Part shown: positions 18,224 through 28,403 of the stretch, one piece after another
How positions within the stretch are numbered: the stretch's first letter is position 1
Layout of the letters: the number at the start of each line of letters is the position of its first letter
From: Actinomycetota bacterium
Lineage (GTDB): Bacteria; Actinomycetota; Actinomycetes; Nanopelagicales; Nanopelagicaceae
Assembly (NCBI GenBank): GCA_003569265.1
Contig: BGON01000003.1
Span: forward strand, 1 to 64,000
Direction: 5' to 3'
Length of the DNA stretch: 64,000 nt
Notes under the pieces: model-generated
Told to the model about the DNA's origin: nothing
What the model saw: the letters and a program-made list of their open reading frames with translations, nothing else
Databases searched by the model: none
Program-made: the position numbers and the translations under genes

Positions 18224-18650
18224 AGATCTTGTTGATGCGGCGCACGTGACGCTCATCGTTGGTAAATGGTGTTTGGATAAAAGCATCAATAATCTTTTTG
18301 CACTCATCTATTGAATGCATACGCCCACCAATACCGACCACATTTGCATTGTTGTGCTCTTTTGCTAGCTGGGCGGTTTCAACGCTCCACGCTAAAGCTG
18401 CTCTCACACCTGTAACTTTGTTGGCAGCAATCTGTTCACCGTTACCAGAGCCACCTAAAACGATGCCAAGTGAACCGGCATCTTTAACCGTCGCAACAGC
18501 TGCTGGAATACAGAAATCGGGATAATCATCTAAAGCGTCATATTCATGTGGTCCGTGGTCAGTGACCTTATGGCCTTTGGATTCTAGGTATTGAACAAGT
18601 GCGCTCTTTAACTCAAGGCCTGCGTGATCACTACCGATATGAATATTCAT
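18195..18650 (-). CDS. rpiB: Ribose-5-phosphate isomerase B
   Basis: A 151-residue enzyme interconverting ribose-5-P and ribulose-5-P. N-terminal IGSDHAGLELK, GPHEYDALDDYPD and VLGGSGNGEQIAANK are visible. The last motif has Glu in place of the catalytic Cys of the E. coli type, as in Mycobacterium RpiB, where Glu is the base; this supports an actinobacterial origin. The phosphate-binding NVVGIGGR and final HVRRI are present. A hairpin lies 36 bases before the start (see the entry at 18686). Confidence 0.95.
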   Translation of the reverse strand: MNIHIGSDHAGLELKSALVQYLESKGHKVTDHGPHEYDALDDYPDFCIPAAVATVKDAGSLGIVLGGSGNGEQIAANKVTGVRAALAWSVETAQLAKEHNNANVVGIGGRMHSIDECKKIIDAFIQTPFTNDERHVRRINKISTYENTSNQ

Positions 18651-18968
18651 AAGCCCATCTTGCCATTAACGCTCTGGAGATAAAGAAAACCCGCCACATT
18701 CTCATCAATGTGGCGGGTTTTCACCCTTAGGAGGATCTAGCTATAGAGAAGTGAGTGATTTGGACCGTTCCTATCCGTAATTAACTCCCATATGTTCAAA
18801 AAAGTAATAGGCAAGCCTTAGAACATTGTGTGAGTTTTTATTATCTTTATAGGGGCTACCCAATCTCTAGGCTCAACACCTGCCATGGGGCGCCCTATTT
18901 GGAGCTTTACTTACCTGTTTCACACTGGTTCTCAGAACTTTCCCAGACCTCTAGAAACCAGGACTCTC
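18651..18968. other. 318-base gene-free interval between rpiB and the collagen-like gene
   Basis: No convincing coding frame covers this divergent interval. It holds a strong hairpin (18686-18721), an A+T-rich stretch with GTTTTTATTATCTTTATAGG around 18834-18853 that could hold a promoter for the rightward gene, and AGGAGGATC at 18728-18736, a ribosome-site-like string with no ORF worth calling after it. The in-frame extension of the collagen gene to 18885 is not favoured because ATG 18969 begins a good signal peptide. Confidence 0.5.
18686..18721. terminator. Strong hairpin with T runs on both strands
   Basis: AAAACCCGCCACATT at 18686-18700 pairs fully with its complement at 18707-18721, leaving a 6-base loop, with T4 after the stem on either strand. 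It looks like a bidirectional Rho-independent terminator, but no gene ends here: rpiB starts to its left and reads away from it. It could be an attenuator in the rpiB leader or the end of an unannotated small RNA from the right. Confidence 0.7.
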
Positions 18969-20114
18969 ATGAAAACTAAAACAACCCTCATCGCATTAGC
19001 TTTGATAACAACATTAATCAGTAGTCCACAAGCACTTCCTGCCGGTAAGACCTCACTTGTTGTTAAAGAAGCTGGACGATCTTCAACATCAATACCTAAC
19101 ACGATTTTAAGTGGCAGCGGAATTCCAATAAAAACAGTAGGTATAGATGGTGATTTCTATATTGATAGTAAGAATGCAAATCTCTATGGGCCCAAAACAA
19201 AAGGGGTGTGGAAGTTAGCAACTACATTGCGAATTGCTGACACAAAGGATGTAGTTGTACCAGCTGCTGGCATTGATGGAGCTAAGGGAAACACAGGAGA
19301 ACAAGGATTAACGGGTTCTAATGGAACGAACGGAATAGATGGGATAAAAGGTGCTGATGGAGCAAAAGGCGCTGATGGGGCAAAGGGTGCTACAGGTTTA
19401 ACGGGTGCAACTGGATCAACTGGTTACACAGGTGCCACAGGCCCTGTAGGTGCAACTGGTGCTAAAGGTGAAACAGGAGCAACTGGTTTAGCAGGAAGTG
19501 CAGGGACAAATGGAACTGCTGGAGTTAAAGGTGACACAGGTACAGCAGGTACAAATGGAACGAATGGAAGTAAAGGTGACACTGGCTTAACAGGTGCCAC
19601 AGGATCACAAGGAGTTAAAGGAGATACTGGATTAACAGGAAGCTCTGGTGCTACTGGAGGAACCGGCGCTACGGGTAGTGCGGGGGCTGCGGGGATTTCT
19701 AGTGCGCAGTGGGTGACGCTGACCCCATTCTCCCTCTCAAGTGCCTCTGTTCTTGGTGAAAGTGTTTGGGTGAATTTCGGAAGTGCTGCGGATAATGGTT
19801 CTTTTATTTTCCAAATTATTTTAGATGGCACCTTTTCTGGTCCTAATCCTTCAAATCTTTCAATCGGTCTTGAGATTGCATCAGTTGGAAGTTCAACTGC
19901 ATTTCATTCTCAAATCTTTTCGACTGATACGACAAACCTTGTAAATGGAGCGTTTGGCCGTCATATTCAATTTCAAATAATGGGGACAATAACTTCCGTT
20001 GCAACTAGCAATCTTCTACATGTTCGAGTAATAGATATGAATAGTTCTATTTCGACAGCAATTCTTACTTTCAGCGGTGCCGCCCTAATAACTAAGGTCG
20101 GTTCCATCGGATAA
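18969..20114 (+). CDS. Secreted collagen-like repeat protein
   Basis: A 381-residue exported protein. The signal peptide (about residues 1-26) is KTKTTLIALALITTL then a Pro/Ala cleavage zone. Residues about 27-98 form a globular lead domain, and about 99-242 is an almost unbroken run of Gly-x-y triplets with many GAT, GAK, GTN and GLT units. A beta-rich C-terminal domain of about 140 residues with no Cys follows. This layout is that of bacterial collagen-like surface or exosporium-type proteins, which form trimeric rods. There is no LPxTG anchor or membrane helix, so it would be released or bound non-covalently. The repeat DNA uses varied codons, so it is old rather than freshly expanded. Biological role unknown. 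Confidence 0.85.
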   Translation: MKTKTTLIALALITTLISSPQALPAGKTSLVVKEAGRSSTSIPNTILSGSGIPIKTVGIDGDFYIDSKNANLYGPKTKGVWKLATTLRIADTKDVVVPAAGIDGAKGNTGEQGLTGSNGTNGIDGIKGADGAKGADGAKGATGLTGATGSTGYTGATGPVGATGAKGETGATGLAGSAGTNGTAGVKGDTGTAGTNGTNGSKGDTGLTGATGSQGVKGDTGLTGSSGATGGTGATGSAGAAGISSAQWVTLTPFSLSSASVLGESVWVNFGSAADNGSFIFQIILDGTFSGPNPSNLSIGLEIASVGSSTAFHSQIFSTDTTNLVNGAFGRHIQFQIMGTITSVATSNLLHVRVIDMNSSISTAILTFSGAALITKVGSIG

Positions 20115-20122
20115 TTACGTGG

Positions 20123-20193
20123 AGCGGGTGACCGGGATCGAACCGGCATGGCCAGCTTGGAAGGCTGGGGCTCTACCATTGAGCTACACCCGC
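20123..20193 (-). tRNA. tRNA-Gly (UCC)
   Basis: Minus-strand cloverleaf: acceptor GCGGGTG/CACCCGC with a T discriminator, short D arm TAGCTCAATGGTAGAGC, anticodon stem CCAGC/GCTGG with loop CTTCCAA giving anticodon UCC, and T arm CCGGTTCGATCCCGG. CCA is not encoded. It lies 8 bases past the collagen-like gene on the opposite strand. Confidence 0.95.
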
Positions 20194-20269
20194 ATGTGGT
20201 GCGTAGGGCTAAAGGTACTGGGTCGGTAAGAGATGAGTGAAATCTCCTCTAGACTCTCGCTTTGCGCCT

Positions 20270-20345
20270 CGGGGCGTAGCGTAGTGGCTAGCGCGCCTGC
20301 TTTGGGAGCAGGAGATCGGGAGTTCGAATCTCCCCGCCCCGACCA
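20270..20345 (+). tRNA. tRNA-Pro (UGG), with encoded CCA
   Basis: Plus-strand cloverleaf: acceptor CGGGGCG/CGCCCCG with an A discriminator, D arm TAGCGTAGTGGCTAGCGC, anticodon stem CCTGC/GCAGG with loop TTTGGGA giving anticodon UGG, and T arm GGGAGTTCGAATCTCCC. Bases 20343-20345 read CCA, so unlike the other tRNAs here the 3' end may be encoded. The tig gene starts 37 bases later. Confidence 0.95.
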
Positions 20346-20381
20346 GTTCCTTTTAACTTGTTAGCTCACTGAGGAGTATTT

Positions 20382-21677
20382 GTGAAAAGCACCATCGAGA
20401 CACTTTCCCCAACACGCGTTCGCCTCGATATTGAAGTTGCTTACAGTGAAATGACTACACACGTTGCCGATGCTTACAAGAAGGTAGCAACACAAGTAAA
20501 CATTCCTGGTTTTCGCAAAGGCAAAGTTCCTGCATCGATGATTGATCAGCGCGTCGGCCGTGGGACTGTTCTCGATGAGGCCATCAACGCAGCTCTTCCA
20601 GATTTCTATGGCCAGGCAGCTCGTGAACACACCGTGGCTGTCATCGGACGCCCCGTTGTTGATGTTAAAGAGTTCGTTGATAACGAGAAGCTTGTATTTA
20701 CTGTTGAGGTAGATGTTCGCCCAGAAGTAACGTTGCCTGATTTCTCAAAGATCACTGTTGAAGTTGATGATGTTGTTGTGGCTGATGCAGATATTGATGA
20801 GCAGGTTGAATCATTGCGCACACGCTTTGGAACTCTCACAACAGTTGAGCGCGCAGTTGCTCACGGTGACTTTGCAACTCTAGATATGAACGCCTTTATC
20901 AACGGTGAAAGCGTTGAGGGCGGGCAGGCAAATGATCTTTCCTATGAAGTTGGTTCAGACAAGATGATTGCCGGTCTTGATGAGATTTTGATAGGTATGA
21001 CTGTTGGCGATACAAAGCGCTTTGAAACTGAGCTTGTTGGTCAGCAAGAGGGTGAAAAGGGTGAAGTAGAGGCAACAGTTAAGGCTGTGAAAGAGCGCGA
21101 GCTCCCACCAGTTGATGATGCTTTTGCAAAGCTTGCCTCAGAGTTTGATACTTTGGCCGAGCTTCGTGAAGATTTCCGCGAGCGCCTCGGCCGCGTGAAG
21201 AAGATGGAACAAGGAACACAGGCGCGTGATCGCCTGGTTGAAAAACTATTGGCAGATCTAGATATTCCAGTCCCAGATGCCCTAGTTGAACTAGAAGTTA
21301 ATGATCACCTCGAGGGTGAAGGACGCTCAGAAGATGCTGCTCACCGGGCTGAAGTTGATGGTGAAGTCCGTGCATCACTCAAATCTGATTTCCTTCTCGA
21401 TGCAATCGTTCAAAGTGAAGATGTTCAGGTCACTGAGATTGAACTCACTGAGTACTTAGTTCGCACATCGCAGCGCTATGGAATGGCTCCTGAGCAATTT
21501 GCGCAAGAGCTACAAAAGGCTGGTCAGATTTCACAGTTGGTTGCAGAAGTAACACGCGCAAAGGCGTTGGCATCAGTGCTTGGTCGTATTACGGTTAAAG
21601 ATGCATCAGGTGGCGTCATTGATCTAGAAGCCCTGCGCCCACAGCCAACACCTGCTGATTTAGTCGAAGAGGCTTAA
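20382..21677 (+). CDS. tig: Trigger factor
   Basis: A 431-residue ribosome-bound chaperone and peptidyl-prolyl isomerase with a GTG start behind GAGGAG. The ribosome-binding signature GFRKGKVP is near residue 43. The N-terminal domain spans about 1-110, the FKBP-type PPIase about 150-230 and the helical C-terminal arms about 245-410. Family-typical length. It heads the usual tig-clpP1-clpP2-clpX order, coupling folding to proteolysis. tRNA-Pro lies just upstream and may share the promoter. Confidence 0.96.
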   Translation: MKSTIETLSPTRVRLDIEVAYSEMTTHVADAYKKVATQVNIPGFRKGKVPASMIDQRVGRGTVLDEAINAALPDFYGQAAREHTVAVIGRPVVDVKEFVDNEKLVFTVEVDVRPEVTLPDFSKITVEVDDVVVADADIDEQVESLRTRFGTLTTVERAVAHGDFATLDMNAFINGESVEGGQANDLSYEVGSDKMIAGLDEILIGMTVGDTKRFETELVGQQEGEKGEVEATVKAVKERELPPVDDAFAKLASEFDTLAELREDFRERLGRVKKMEQGTQARDRLVEKLLADLDIPVPDALVELEVNDHLEGEGRSEDAAHRAEVDGEVRASLKSDFLLDAIVQSEDVQVTEIELTEYLVRTSQRYGMAPEQFAQELQKAGQISQLVAEVTRAKALASVLGRITVKDASGGVIDLEALRPQPTPADLVEEA

Positions 21678-21803
21678 AACTCTTTAGCCCTAAGCGAACA
21701 TCGCCCACTTCACGCTCCTTTTTGCCGATATTGGGAAGCATTTAGTGCGCAACATTGTTAAGGTCACTACAGGTAATACATTGCAACGAGGAGGAATACT
21801 CAC

Positions 21804-22381
21804 GTGGATTTAGATAGCAAAATGAAGGACCAGATTTACAACCGCTTGCTTGAAGAGCGCATTGTTTTCTTGTCAGGTGAAGTCCGCGATGAGATGGCCA
21901 ATATGGTCTGTGCTCAACTACTTCTTCTCTCTTCTTTGGATCCAAAGAAAGATATTTTCTTATACATCAACTCTCCAGGCGGATCTGTAACTGCGGGTAT
22001 GGCTGTTTATGACACCATGCAGCTAATTCCAAATGATGTTGCAACAGTTACTTTTGGAATGGCTGCATCAATGGGTCAGTTCCTTCTCACCTCTGGAACT
22101 AAGGGAAGCGTTATGCAACTAATAGCTCTCGTATCTTGATGCACCAGCCACTGGGTGGAATTGGTGGAACAGCAATTGATATTCGTATTCAGGCAGAGCA
22201 GATGGCGATTACAAAGCAAACTCTTTCAGAGCTCAACGCCTTGCACACCGGCCAAACTCTAGAAAAGATTCTTGCAGACTCAGATCGAGATAATTGGTTC
22301 AACGCCAAGGATGCTAAGGATTACGGCTTTGTGGATCATGTAGTGACTTCTTTGGGACAAATCACAGGAGGGAAAGCGTAA
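21804..22381 (+). CDS. clpP1: ClpP1 protease subunit, one frameshift (probable sequence error)
   Basis: GTG start behind a strong GAGGAGGAA site. The first part (to about 22106) carries [16 protein letters not shown] and the GMAASMGQF segment with the catalytic Ser. The rest, in the +1 frame from about 22106, carries [10 protein letters not shown] with the catalytic His and ends KDYGFVDHV. The break is at AAGGGAAGCG, where AAGGGAAAGCG would restore KGKRYA. Adding one base gives 192 residues, the normal ClpP size, with nothing else missing, so a true loss is unlikely. ClpP1 and ClpP2 together form the 14-mer proteolytic chamber fed by ClpX. Its TAA overlaps the clpP2 ATG. Confidence 0.92.
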
Positions 22382-23002
22382 TGACATTTCAAGAGATTAA
22401 CTCACGCTACGTTCTTCCAACTGTTGAAGAAAAAACTGCCTATGGATACAAGCGCCAAGATCCATACACGAAGCTTTTTGAAGAGCGCATCATTTTCATG
22501 GGTCAGCCAATTGATGACACAGTTGCAAACGATGTAATGGCCCAGCTCTTGACTCTGGAATCTATGGATCCAGATCGCGACATCATGATCTACATCAACT
22601 CACCTGGTGGATCTTTCACTGCCCTCACTGCTATCTATGACACGATGCAGTTTGTGCGCCCAGATATCAGCACGATTGCTTGGGCCAAGCAGCATCTGCT
22701 GCGCAGTCATTCTTGCAGGAGGTGCACAAGGGAAAGCGTTACGCCCTAGAGCACTCACGTATCTTGATTCACCAACCTTCATCAGAGGGTGGCGGTCAGG
22801 CATCTGATATTGAAATTCAAGCGCGCGAAATCGATCGAATCACTCGCCTGCAGGAAGATCTTTTATCACGCCACGTTGTGAAGTCTTCTGAAGAGATTCG
22901 CAAGACATCGAGCGCGACAAGATTCTTACAGCGGCAGAAGCTGTTGAGTATGGAATCATCGATCAGGTATTGGCATCACGTAAGGCCAAGCCAACTAAGT
23001 AA
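22381..23002 (+). CDS. clpP2: ClpP2 protease subunit, four single-base indels (probable sequence errors)
   Basis: The N-terminal part to 22680 holds [16 protein letters not shown] and ends at STIA. Conserved residues then require a base lost at about 22681 (LGQAAS), one lost at about 22702 (AAAVILAGG), one extra A at about 22734 ([10 protein letters not shown]) and one lost at about 22904 (RKDIERD). With these, the total length becomes 624 bases, 207 residues, and the catalytic Ser, the His in LIHQP and the ending [17 protein letters not shown] all fall in one frame. It partners ClpP1. A 182-base gap separates it from clpX. Confidence 0.9.
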
Positions 23003-23184
23003 TCTTTCTATGAAACTATTTGAGGCGGGCTCCCTTTGCTCTTATGAGGGATACCGTCTCTTGTGGTTTAGCAATACTAATTTTCTTCGTTGTCAGACTA
23101 CATGTGCCTATTAATTATTCTCAGGGCGAACAGAGATAAGCGTAAAGGGCCCACATAAAACCGCTAAAGATCTAAAATTTAGCC

Positions 23185-24445
23185 ATGACCAGAATCGGTG
23201 AAACAAGCGACTTGCTCAAGTGTTCCTTCTGCGGTAAAACTCAGAAGCAAGTTAAAAAACTCATTGCCGGACCTGGCGTTTATATCTGCGATGAATGTAT
23301 TGAACTCTGTAATGAGATCATCGTTGAAGAGCTCTCCGAAGCCTCATCCCTTGGTCTTGCAGAGCTTCCTAAGCCACAAGAGATCTTTGAGTTCCTAGAT
23401 CAATATGTCATCGGACAAGACGCGCAAAGAAGTCACTGTCAGTTGCGGTGTATAACCATTACAAGCGCGTGCAAAGTGGTAATCGTGAAGATCAAATTGA
23501 ATTAGCTAAATCAAATATCTTGCTCCTTGGCCCAACTGGTTGCGGTAAGACTCTGATGGCTCAAACTCTTGCGCGCATGCTCAATGTTCCTTTTGCTATC
23601 GCTGATGCAACTGCGTTAACAGAGGCTGGCTATGTGGGTGAAGATGTTGAAAACATTTTGCTCAAGCTCCTGCAAGCTGCTGATTACGATGTTAAGAAGG
23701 CAGAAACAGGAATTATCTATATCGATGAAATCGATAAGGTTGCCCGTAAATCTGAGAATCCATCGATTACTCGAGATGTTTCCGGTGAAGGTGTTCAGCA
23801 AGCGTTATTGAAGATTCTTGAAGGAAACTGTTGCATCTGTGCCACCACAAGGTGGTCGCAAGCACCCACACCAAGAGTTCATTCAAATCGACACAACTAA
23901 TGTTCTCTTCATTGTTGGTGGGGCATTTTCTGGACTTGAAAAGATTATTGAAAGCCGTGTTGGTAAATCAGGTGTGGGCTTTAATGCCACTTTGCAAGAT
24001 GCAAATGATAAGAATCGTAAAGATATCTTTGGCCGATGTTATGCCTGAGGATCTCTTGAAGTTTGGAATGATTCCTGAGTTCATTGGCCGCTTGCCAGTT
24101 CTCACCAGTGTTGAGAACTTGGACAAAGAAGCACTCATGCAGATTTTAACTGAGCCAAAGAACGCTCTTGTGAAGCAGTACCAACGCCTCTTTGATCTAG
24201 ATACGTGGAGTTAGAGTTTGATGGCCCAGCACTTGTTGCGATTGCAGATCTTGCGCTGGATCGTGGAACTGGTGCTCGTGGCCCTTCGCGCAATCCTGGA
24301 ATCAACGCTTTTGAGTGTGATGTATGACGTTCCTAGCCGTGGCGATGTAGCTAAAGTCATTGTGAACAAAGATTGCATCGAAAATGGGGCGCAACCGCAA
24401 TTTATTAAACGAACTGGTGATATTCCAAAGCGCTCACGCCAGTAA
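23185..24445 (+). CDS. clpX: ClpX unfoldase ATPase, five single-base indels (probable sequence errors)
   Basis: AAA+ unfoldase that feeds ClpP. The zinc-binding domain CSFCGKTQ...CDECIELC is at about 13-40. Walker A GPTGCGKT, the [13 protein letters not shown] segment, Walker B IYIDEIDK, the pore-loop/sensor region and the [15 protein letters not shown] sensor II area are all present but spread over frames. Shifts lie near 23424 (loss), 23826 (extra A), 24034 (extra C), 24203 (loss) and 24284 (extra C). Corrected length is 1260 bases, 419 residues, the expected size. Every block matches ClpX closely with no internal stop within a block, which argues for sequence error rather than decay of an important gene. 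Confidence 0.9.
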
Positions 24446-24486
24446 AAGGTCAAGAGGAGAAGAGCGCGTAATCTAGACTGCTCCTT

Positions 24487-27061
24487 ATGTCCGGCGACCT
24501 AGCTTCCAGTTTTTCACCAGCTGATATCGAAGCAACCCTGTATCAAAAGTGGGTCAGTGCCGGCTACTTCACAGCGGACGCATCATCTAGCAAACCTGCC
24601 TTCTCAATTGTTCTGCCGCCACCCAATGTGACAGGTTGTTTACATATCGGTCACGCACTCGATCAAACTCTTCAAGATTGCTTATCTCGCATGAAGCGCA
24701 TGAAGGTTTTGAAGTTCTATGGCTTCCAGGAATGGACCATGCAGGGATTGCAACACAAAACGTTGTTGAAAAGCAGTTAGCTACAGGTGGTAAATCTCGT
24801 CATGATTTAGGACGCGAGGAGTTTGTTAAGAAAGTTTGGGAGTGGAAGAGCGAGTCTGGCGGTGCAATCCTTGAGCAGATGAAGCGCCTTGGTTCATCAG
24901 TTGATTGGTCACGTGAGCGCTTCACCATGGATGAGGCGATGTCTAACTCTGTACTTACTTTGTTTAAGAAGATGCATGATGCGGGCCTGATTTATCGCGC
25001 AGAGCGAATAATTAACTGGTGTCCTCGCTGTCTTACTGCGCTCTCAGATATTGAAGTTGAACACCAGGATGATTCAGGTGAGTTTGTTTCAGTTCGCTAT
25101 GGTGAAGGTGAACAAAGCATCACCGTTGCAACAACACGTCCAGAGACAATGATGGGTGATGGCGCAGTTGCCGTACATCCAGATGATCCACGCTATAAGC
25201 ACATGGTTGGCACATCAGTATTGCTTCCACTTGTTAACCGCATGATTCCAATCATTGCCGATGAGTTAGTAGACCCTGATTTTGGAACGGGCGCCGTAAA
25301 AGTAACTGCAGCCCATGATCCTAATGACTTTGAAATGGCCGTTCGCCACAATGTTCCATTCGTTGTGATTATGAATGAGCACGGTGTCATGGATGGCACT
25401 GGAACAGAGTTTGATGGCATGGATCGATTTGAAGCACGCGTGGCTGTGGTTAAAAAACTACGCTCCATGGGGCGCATCGTTGCTGAAAAACGTCCATACA
25501 TTCACGCAGTGGGGCACTGCTCACGCTGTGAGATAACGATTGAACCACGTTTATCTAAGCAGTGGTTTGTAAAGGTTGCACCTCTTGCCAAAGCTTCAGC
25601 TGATGCTGTGCGCAAAGGTTTGGTAACAATTGAACCTAAAGAGTTAGAGCCACGTTATTTTGATTGGGTAGATAACATGCATGACTGGTGTATTTCTCGC
25701 CAGTTATGGTGGGGTCACCGCATTCCTGTTTGGTATGGACCAGATAATGAAGTTGTAGTTGTTGGCCCAGGTGAATCAGCACCTGCCGGTTACACACAAG
25801 ATCCAGATGTTTTAGATACCTGGTTCTCATCAGGCCAATGGGCATTTTCAACATTTGGATGGCCAGAAAAAACCGCTGATTTAGCTAAGTTCTATCCCAC
25901 TTCAGTTCTAGTGACCGGTTATGACATCTTGTTCTTCTGGGTTGTGCGCATGATGATGATGAGTACTTTTGCCATGGATGGTATTCCACCCTTTAAAACC
26001 ATCATGTTACATGGATTGGTGCGCGATCAATTTGGCAAAAAGATGTCAAAGAGCCGTGGAAATGTTATTGACCCCATTGAGTTTATGGACAAATACGGCG
26101 CAGATGCTTTGCGCTTTACATTGGCGCGCGGTGCTAACCCAGGCACAGATCAAGCGCTTGCTGAAGACTGGATTAGCGGCTCACGTAATTTTGCTACCAA
26201 GCTGTGGAATGCAACACGCTTTGCCATGATGAATGGGGCAACTGTTGAAGGTGAACTTCCAGCCGTTGATTCACTGAATGCTATTGATAAGTGGATTTTG
26301 AGCCGATTATCAGAGACTGTCTCTGAAGTTGATTCACTGCTTGAAAGGTATGAGTTTGCTCGTGCATGTGAGATTTTGTATCACTTTGCTTGGGATGATC
26401 TTTGTGACTGGTACTTAGAGCTTTCAAAGGAAGTTTTTGCTGGAGATGATTCAGCTAAGACCAAGCGCGTTCTAGGCCATGTTCTTGATCAACTCTTGCG
26501 CCTTTTGCACCCAGTGATGCCATTTATTACTGAGCAACTATGGACGAGCTTAACTGGGGCGGAATCACTTGTTGTTGCTAGGTGGCCTATGGCAGATGCC
26601 GCACACGTTGATAAAGCCTCAGAGAAGCTCGTACGCAGATGCAAGAGATTATTACCGATGTTCGCAGGTTTAGAAATGATCAAGGAATTAAGACTTCCCT
26701 CAAGATTCCTGCCAGATTTGTTGCAAAGGGCACAATTGCCGATTACTCAAGCGCTATGGCATTTGTTTTGCGTCTTGAGCTAGGCGAGATTGTGCCAAGT
26801 GCAAAGGTTGAAATCGGTTCAGTAAAGGTGGAGTTCGACTTAACTGGATCGATTGATGTTCTTGCCGAGCGCGCACGCTTAGAGAAAGATTTAGCTGCAG
26901 CGATAAAGGATAAGCAAACTGCCGAAGTTAAACTCAACAATGATGGTTTCATGGCTAAGGCACCAGAAGAGGTTGTTGTCGAAATCCGTGAACGTCTTGC
27001 TAAAACTAGTTCTGACATCGAACGAATTACTGCCCAGCTTGGCGCGCTCCCCAAAGCATGA
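24487..27061 (+). CDS. valS: Valyl-tRNA synthetase, two single-base indels (probable sequence errors)
   Basis: Class I synthetase charging tRNA-Val. HIGH is the actual HIGH in GCLHIGHAL (about residue 54), and KMSKS is KKMSKSRGN (about 520). The editing domain, the anticodon-binding domain and the C-terminal coiled coil ([16 protein letters not shown]) are present. One base is missing near 24706 (restores [16 protein letters not shown]) and one near 26634 (restores the [19 protein letters not shown] reading). Corrected length is 859 codons, normal for ValS. Its stop TGA overlaps the folC ATG. Confidence 0.93.
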
Positions 27062-28403
27062 TTATTTCACCTGATGATCAAGAGCGCGTTGACGCTATTG
27101 AGCAAGCGCTACTAGCGCGCTGGCCTGAAGTAAGAATTGATCCAACAACGGAGCGCATTGCAGCCCTTATGGATATTTTAGGTTCCCGCAACTGACCTAT
27201 CCAACAATTCATGTTGGTGGAACAAATGGAAAGACCACCACAACAAGAATGATTGATTCTTTACTCTTTGCTCATGGTTTGCGCACTGGTCGCTTTACTA
27301 GTCCACATCTTGAAACCTACCGTGAGCGCATTGCTATTAATGGCCAACCCATTGATCCCAAGGATTTAATCTTTGCTTATAACGACATTGCTGCTTATTT
27401 AGATTTGATGGATGAAAAGTTCGAACATCCCATCTCATTCTTTGAAGCAATCACAGCCCTTGGCTTTGTTGCCTTTGCTGAGCACCCTGTAGATGTTGGT
27501 GTTATTGAAGTTGGCATGGGTGGGCAGTGGGATGCAACCAATGTTGTTGATGCTGATGTCTCAGTAATCATGCCAATTGGCTTTGATCACATGGAATATC
27601 TAGGAAATACGCTCCATGAAATCGCTGCAACTAAGGCTGGAATCATTAAAGAAGGCGGCTTTATAGTCTTAGCTCAACAAGAGCCAGAGGCAGCTAAAGA
27701 GTTGATTCGCAAAGCTGCAGAGGTTGGCGCAGATGTTGTGCGAGAAGGTGTTGAGTACTCAGTTTCCTCAAGAGCCATTGCAGTTGGAGGACAGCTCTTA
27801 ACTATTCAAGGTTTGCACGATACATACGATGACATCTTCCTACCCCTCCATGGCAAGCACCAAGCAGCAAACGCTGCTAGTGCATTAGTTGCAGTGGAAG
27901 CTTTCTTTGGTGATCAACCGTTAGATATTGAAGCGGTGCGCGCAGGTTTTGCTGCAGTGACTTCACCTGGTCGTTGTGAGGTTGTGCACCGTGATCCGAC
28001 AGTGATTTTGGATGCTGCACACAATCCACATGGTGCTAAAGCCTTAGCCCAGACGCTTAAGAGCGAATTTAACTTTGATGAGATTGTGGCCGTTGTGGGT
28101 GTTTTTGGCGATAAAGACGCCCTTGGAATCTTGCAAGAGCTAGAGCCAGTTGTTGATCATGTCATTGTGACTCAAAGTTCTTCTTCTCGGGCCATGTCAT
28201 CTTCGGATTTAGAAAAGCTAGCAACTAGAGTTTTTGGCAATGATCGTGCCTTTGAAGTCAAAGATTTATACTTAGCCCTTGATCGCGCCGTAGGGGCTGC
28301 CACGAGACCGTTGAGTGAAGACACTGTTGGGATTATTGTGACTGGCTCAGTTGTCACAGTTGGTGAAGCCCGAACCTATATGAGAAAGAAGTTTGTTAAA
28401 TGA
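27058..28403 (+). CDS. folC: Folylpolyglutamate/dihydrofolate synthase, one indel (probable sequence error)
   Basis: Adds glutamates to folate and may make dihydrofolate. ATG 27058 overlaps the valS stop. The first 43 residues run to a TGA at 27192-27194; inserting one C near 27187 restores GSPQLTYPTIHVGGTNGKTT, with the P-loop TNGKT, and joins the long downstream frame. That frame has SPHLE, EVGMGGQWDATNV and the DAAHNPHGA Mur-ligase-like motif. Corrected total is 449 codons, normal size. The DUF4233 gene overlaps its end (ATGA). Folate polyglutamylation links to the folate-based C1 genes at 56-62 kb only by pathway. Confidence 0.93.

Noticed and set aside
18885-18968. Earlier start for the collagen-like protein
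   Set aside because: It puts 28 unlike residues before a good signal peptide that begins at ATG 18969.
19250-19700. CRISPR array or simple tandem repeat
   Set aside because: The periodicity is 9 bases and encodes Gly-x-y triplets in one frame; no fixed repeat and spacer units exist.
19424-19831. Proline-rich minus-strand ORF opposite the collagen-like gene
   Set aside because: It is the mirror of Gly-rich codons on the plus strand; no start context and no independent support.
21690-21720. ClgR operator before clpP1
   Set aside because: The site reads GCG-N5-CGC rather than CGC-N5-GCG, and the flanks do not match, so I do not call it.
23003-23184. Small gene between clpP2 and clpX
   Set aside because: The apparent reading frame here is run-on from the frameshifted clpP2 frame; no separate start, ribosome site or family similarity was seen.
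22106-27187. Programmed frameshifting or recoding in clpP1, clpP2, clpX, valS and folC
   Set aside because: Shifts occur in both directions at unrelated sites, several per gene, with no common slippery sequence, and all genes in the patch are affected. Sequence error explains all of them.
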